From assembly GCA_003222135.1 (NCBI GenBank), contig QHUM01000046.1, positions 65,664 through 123,293 of the forward strand: 57,630 nt of DNA, read 5' to 3'. Of the stretch, positions 57,369 through 57,630 are shown piece after piece. Below the pieces are notes generated by a model that ran no database searches, had not been told where the DNA came from, and saw only the letters and a list, made by a program, of their open reading frames with translations. Positions within the stretch are counted from its first letter, which is position 1; every line of letters starts with the position of its first letter. This DNA is from Gemmatimonadota bacterium (lineage in GTDB: Bacteria > Gemmatimonadota > Gemmatimonadetes > Gemmatimonadales > GWC2-71-9). The position numbers were made by a program, and so were the translations under genes.

Positions 57369-57630
57369 ATGACTCGCGTTTCCCGAACCTTCTCGTGGGC
57401 GCTCGCGGCGCTCGTGCTGCTCGCGGCCCGGCCGGCGGCCGGGCAAATCACCGTACCCACGGACAACACGGCCTACGGCACCACGGCGGCGGAGTTCCTG
57501 CTGCTCGGCGCGAGCGCGCGCGGACTGGCGCTGAGCGAGGCTTACGCGGCGCTCAGCACCGACGTGAGCGCACTCTACTACAACCCGGCCGGCATCGCCC
57601 AGCTCGATCGCCCCGGCGCGCTGTTCACAA
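57369..57630 (+). CDS. PorV/PorQ family outer-membrane protein, 5' part
   Basis: The first 87 codons only; the gene runs off the window. Signal peptide MTRVSRTFSWALAALVLLAA ending at AAGQ, then EFLLLGASARGLALSEAYAA and DVSALYYNPAGIAQLDRPG, the start of the PorV/FadL-like barrel seen in PorV-type proteins of type IX secretion. GGAGG lies 9 bases before the ATG. Following a protein with a type IX-like tail, it suggests that this surface protein is delivered with its help. Confidence 0.8.
   Translation, partial: MTRVSRTFSWALAALVLLAARPAAGQITVPTDNTAYGTTAAEFLLLGASARGLALSEAYAALSTDVSALYYNPAGIAQLDRPGALFT

Noticed and set aside
1..57630. CRISPR arrays, tRNA, rRNA, IS elements or prophage genes
   Set aside because: No regularly spaced repeats with unique spacers, no tRNA-like T-arm/CCA region, no rRNA sequence and no transposase, integrase or phage structural motifs were recognised by reading.

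Overview
The window is high-GC bacterial DNA with dense coding, many GTG starts and 4-bp ATGA/GTGA stop-start overlaps. Three features suggest a member of the Gemmatimonadota or a close FCB-group relative: a carboxypeptidase-regulatory/TonB-dependent receptor followed by a giant exported protein with a type-IX-like C-terminal tail and a PorV-type protein; a fused NagB-LmbE protein of the kind known from Bacteroidetes; and paired ECF sigma/anti-sigma genes. The assignment is inference; no rRNA or tRNA gene was seen. No phage, IS element or CRISPR array was recognised, so this reads as chromosomal DNA.

Layout. 1-6.4 kb: end of a HAF-repeat protein, a DUF4399 protein, then a lactate/glycolate module (lctP, glcD, glcE, glcF) closed by a 28-bp palindrome. 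6.4-11.0 kb, minus strand: NagB-LmbE fusion, sensorless histidine kinase, NarL-type regulator and MHS transporter in one run. 11.1-18.9 kb: soluble histidine kinase, M28 peptidase, VOC protein, pruA, HmuY-like protein, two small metal-site proteins, DUF255 lipoprotein. 19.0-21.2 kb: ECF sigma factor, a membrane protein joining an anti-sigma-like N-terminus to a CBM48 domain, and two exported proteins. 21.2-26.8 kb: argJ, a TPR protein, and a five-gene minus-strand run (cNMP-binding domain, nucleotidyltransferase, lipoprotein, AdoMet decarboxylase-like protein without its catalytic Ser, DoxX). 26.8-34.7 kb: CDP-alcohol phosphatidyltransferase, outer-membrane protein, OsmC, small proteins, a DsbA/VKOR disulfide pair, kup and acs.

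35.0-41.2 kb: STAS protein, receiver protein, cytochrome c maturation genes ccmABCD, then hemD-hemC-hemB, i.e. heme synthesis next to heme attachment. 41.2-47.7 kb, minus strand: ECF sigma factor, zinc anti-sigma factor, DUF92 membrane protein, geranylgeranyl-reductase-like flavoprotein, flavin reductase, methyltransferase, SRPBCC cyclase-like protein, ketoacyl synthase and aquaporin. The first seven genes overlap head to tail and look like a regulated lipid, isoprenoid or polyketide pathway. 47.8-49.6 kb: V4R-like protein and M24 peptidase. 49.6-57.6 kb: TonB receptor, giant exported protein and the start of a PorV-like gene.

The most unusual material is (a) the sigma-controlled biosynthetic run, (b) compound palindromic elements made of TGAA-loop hairpins, one intergenic and one inserted in frame in a coding region, (c) heptanucleotide tandem arrays, two of them exact 3 x 7 = 21-bp in-frame insertions, (d) the CBM48 anti-sigma-like protein, and (e) the AdoMetDC-like pseudoenzyme operon.
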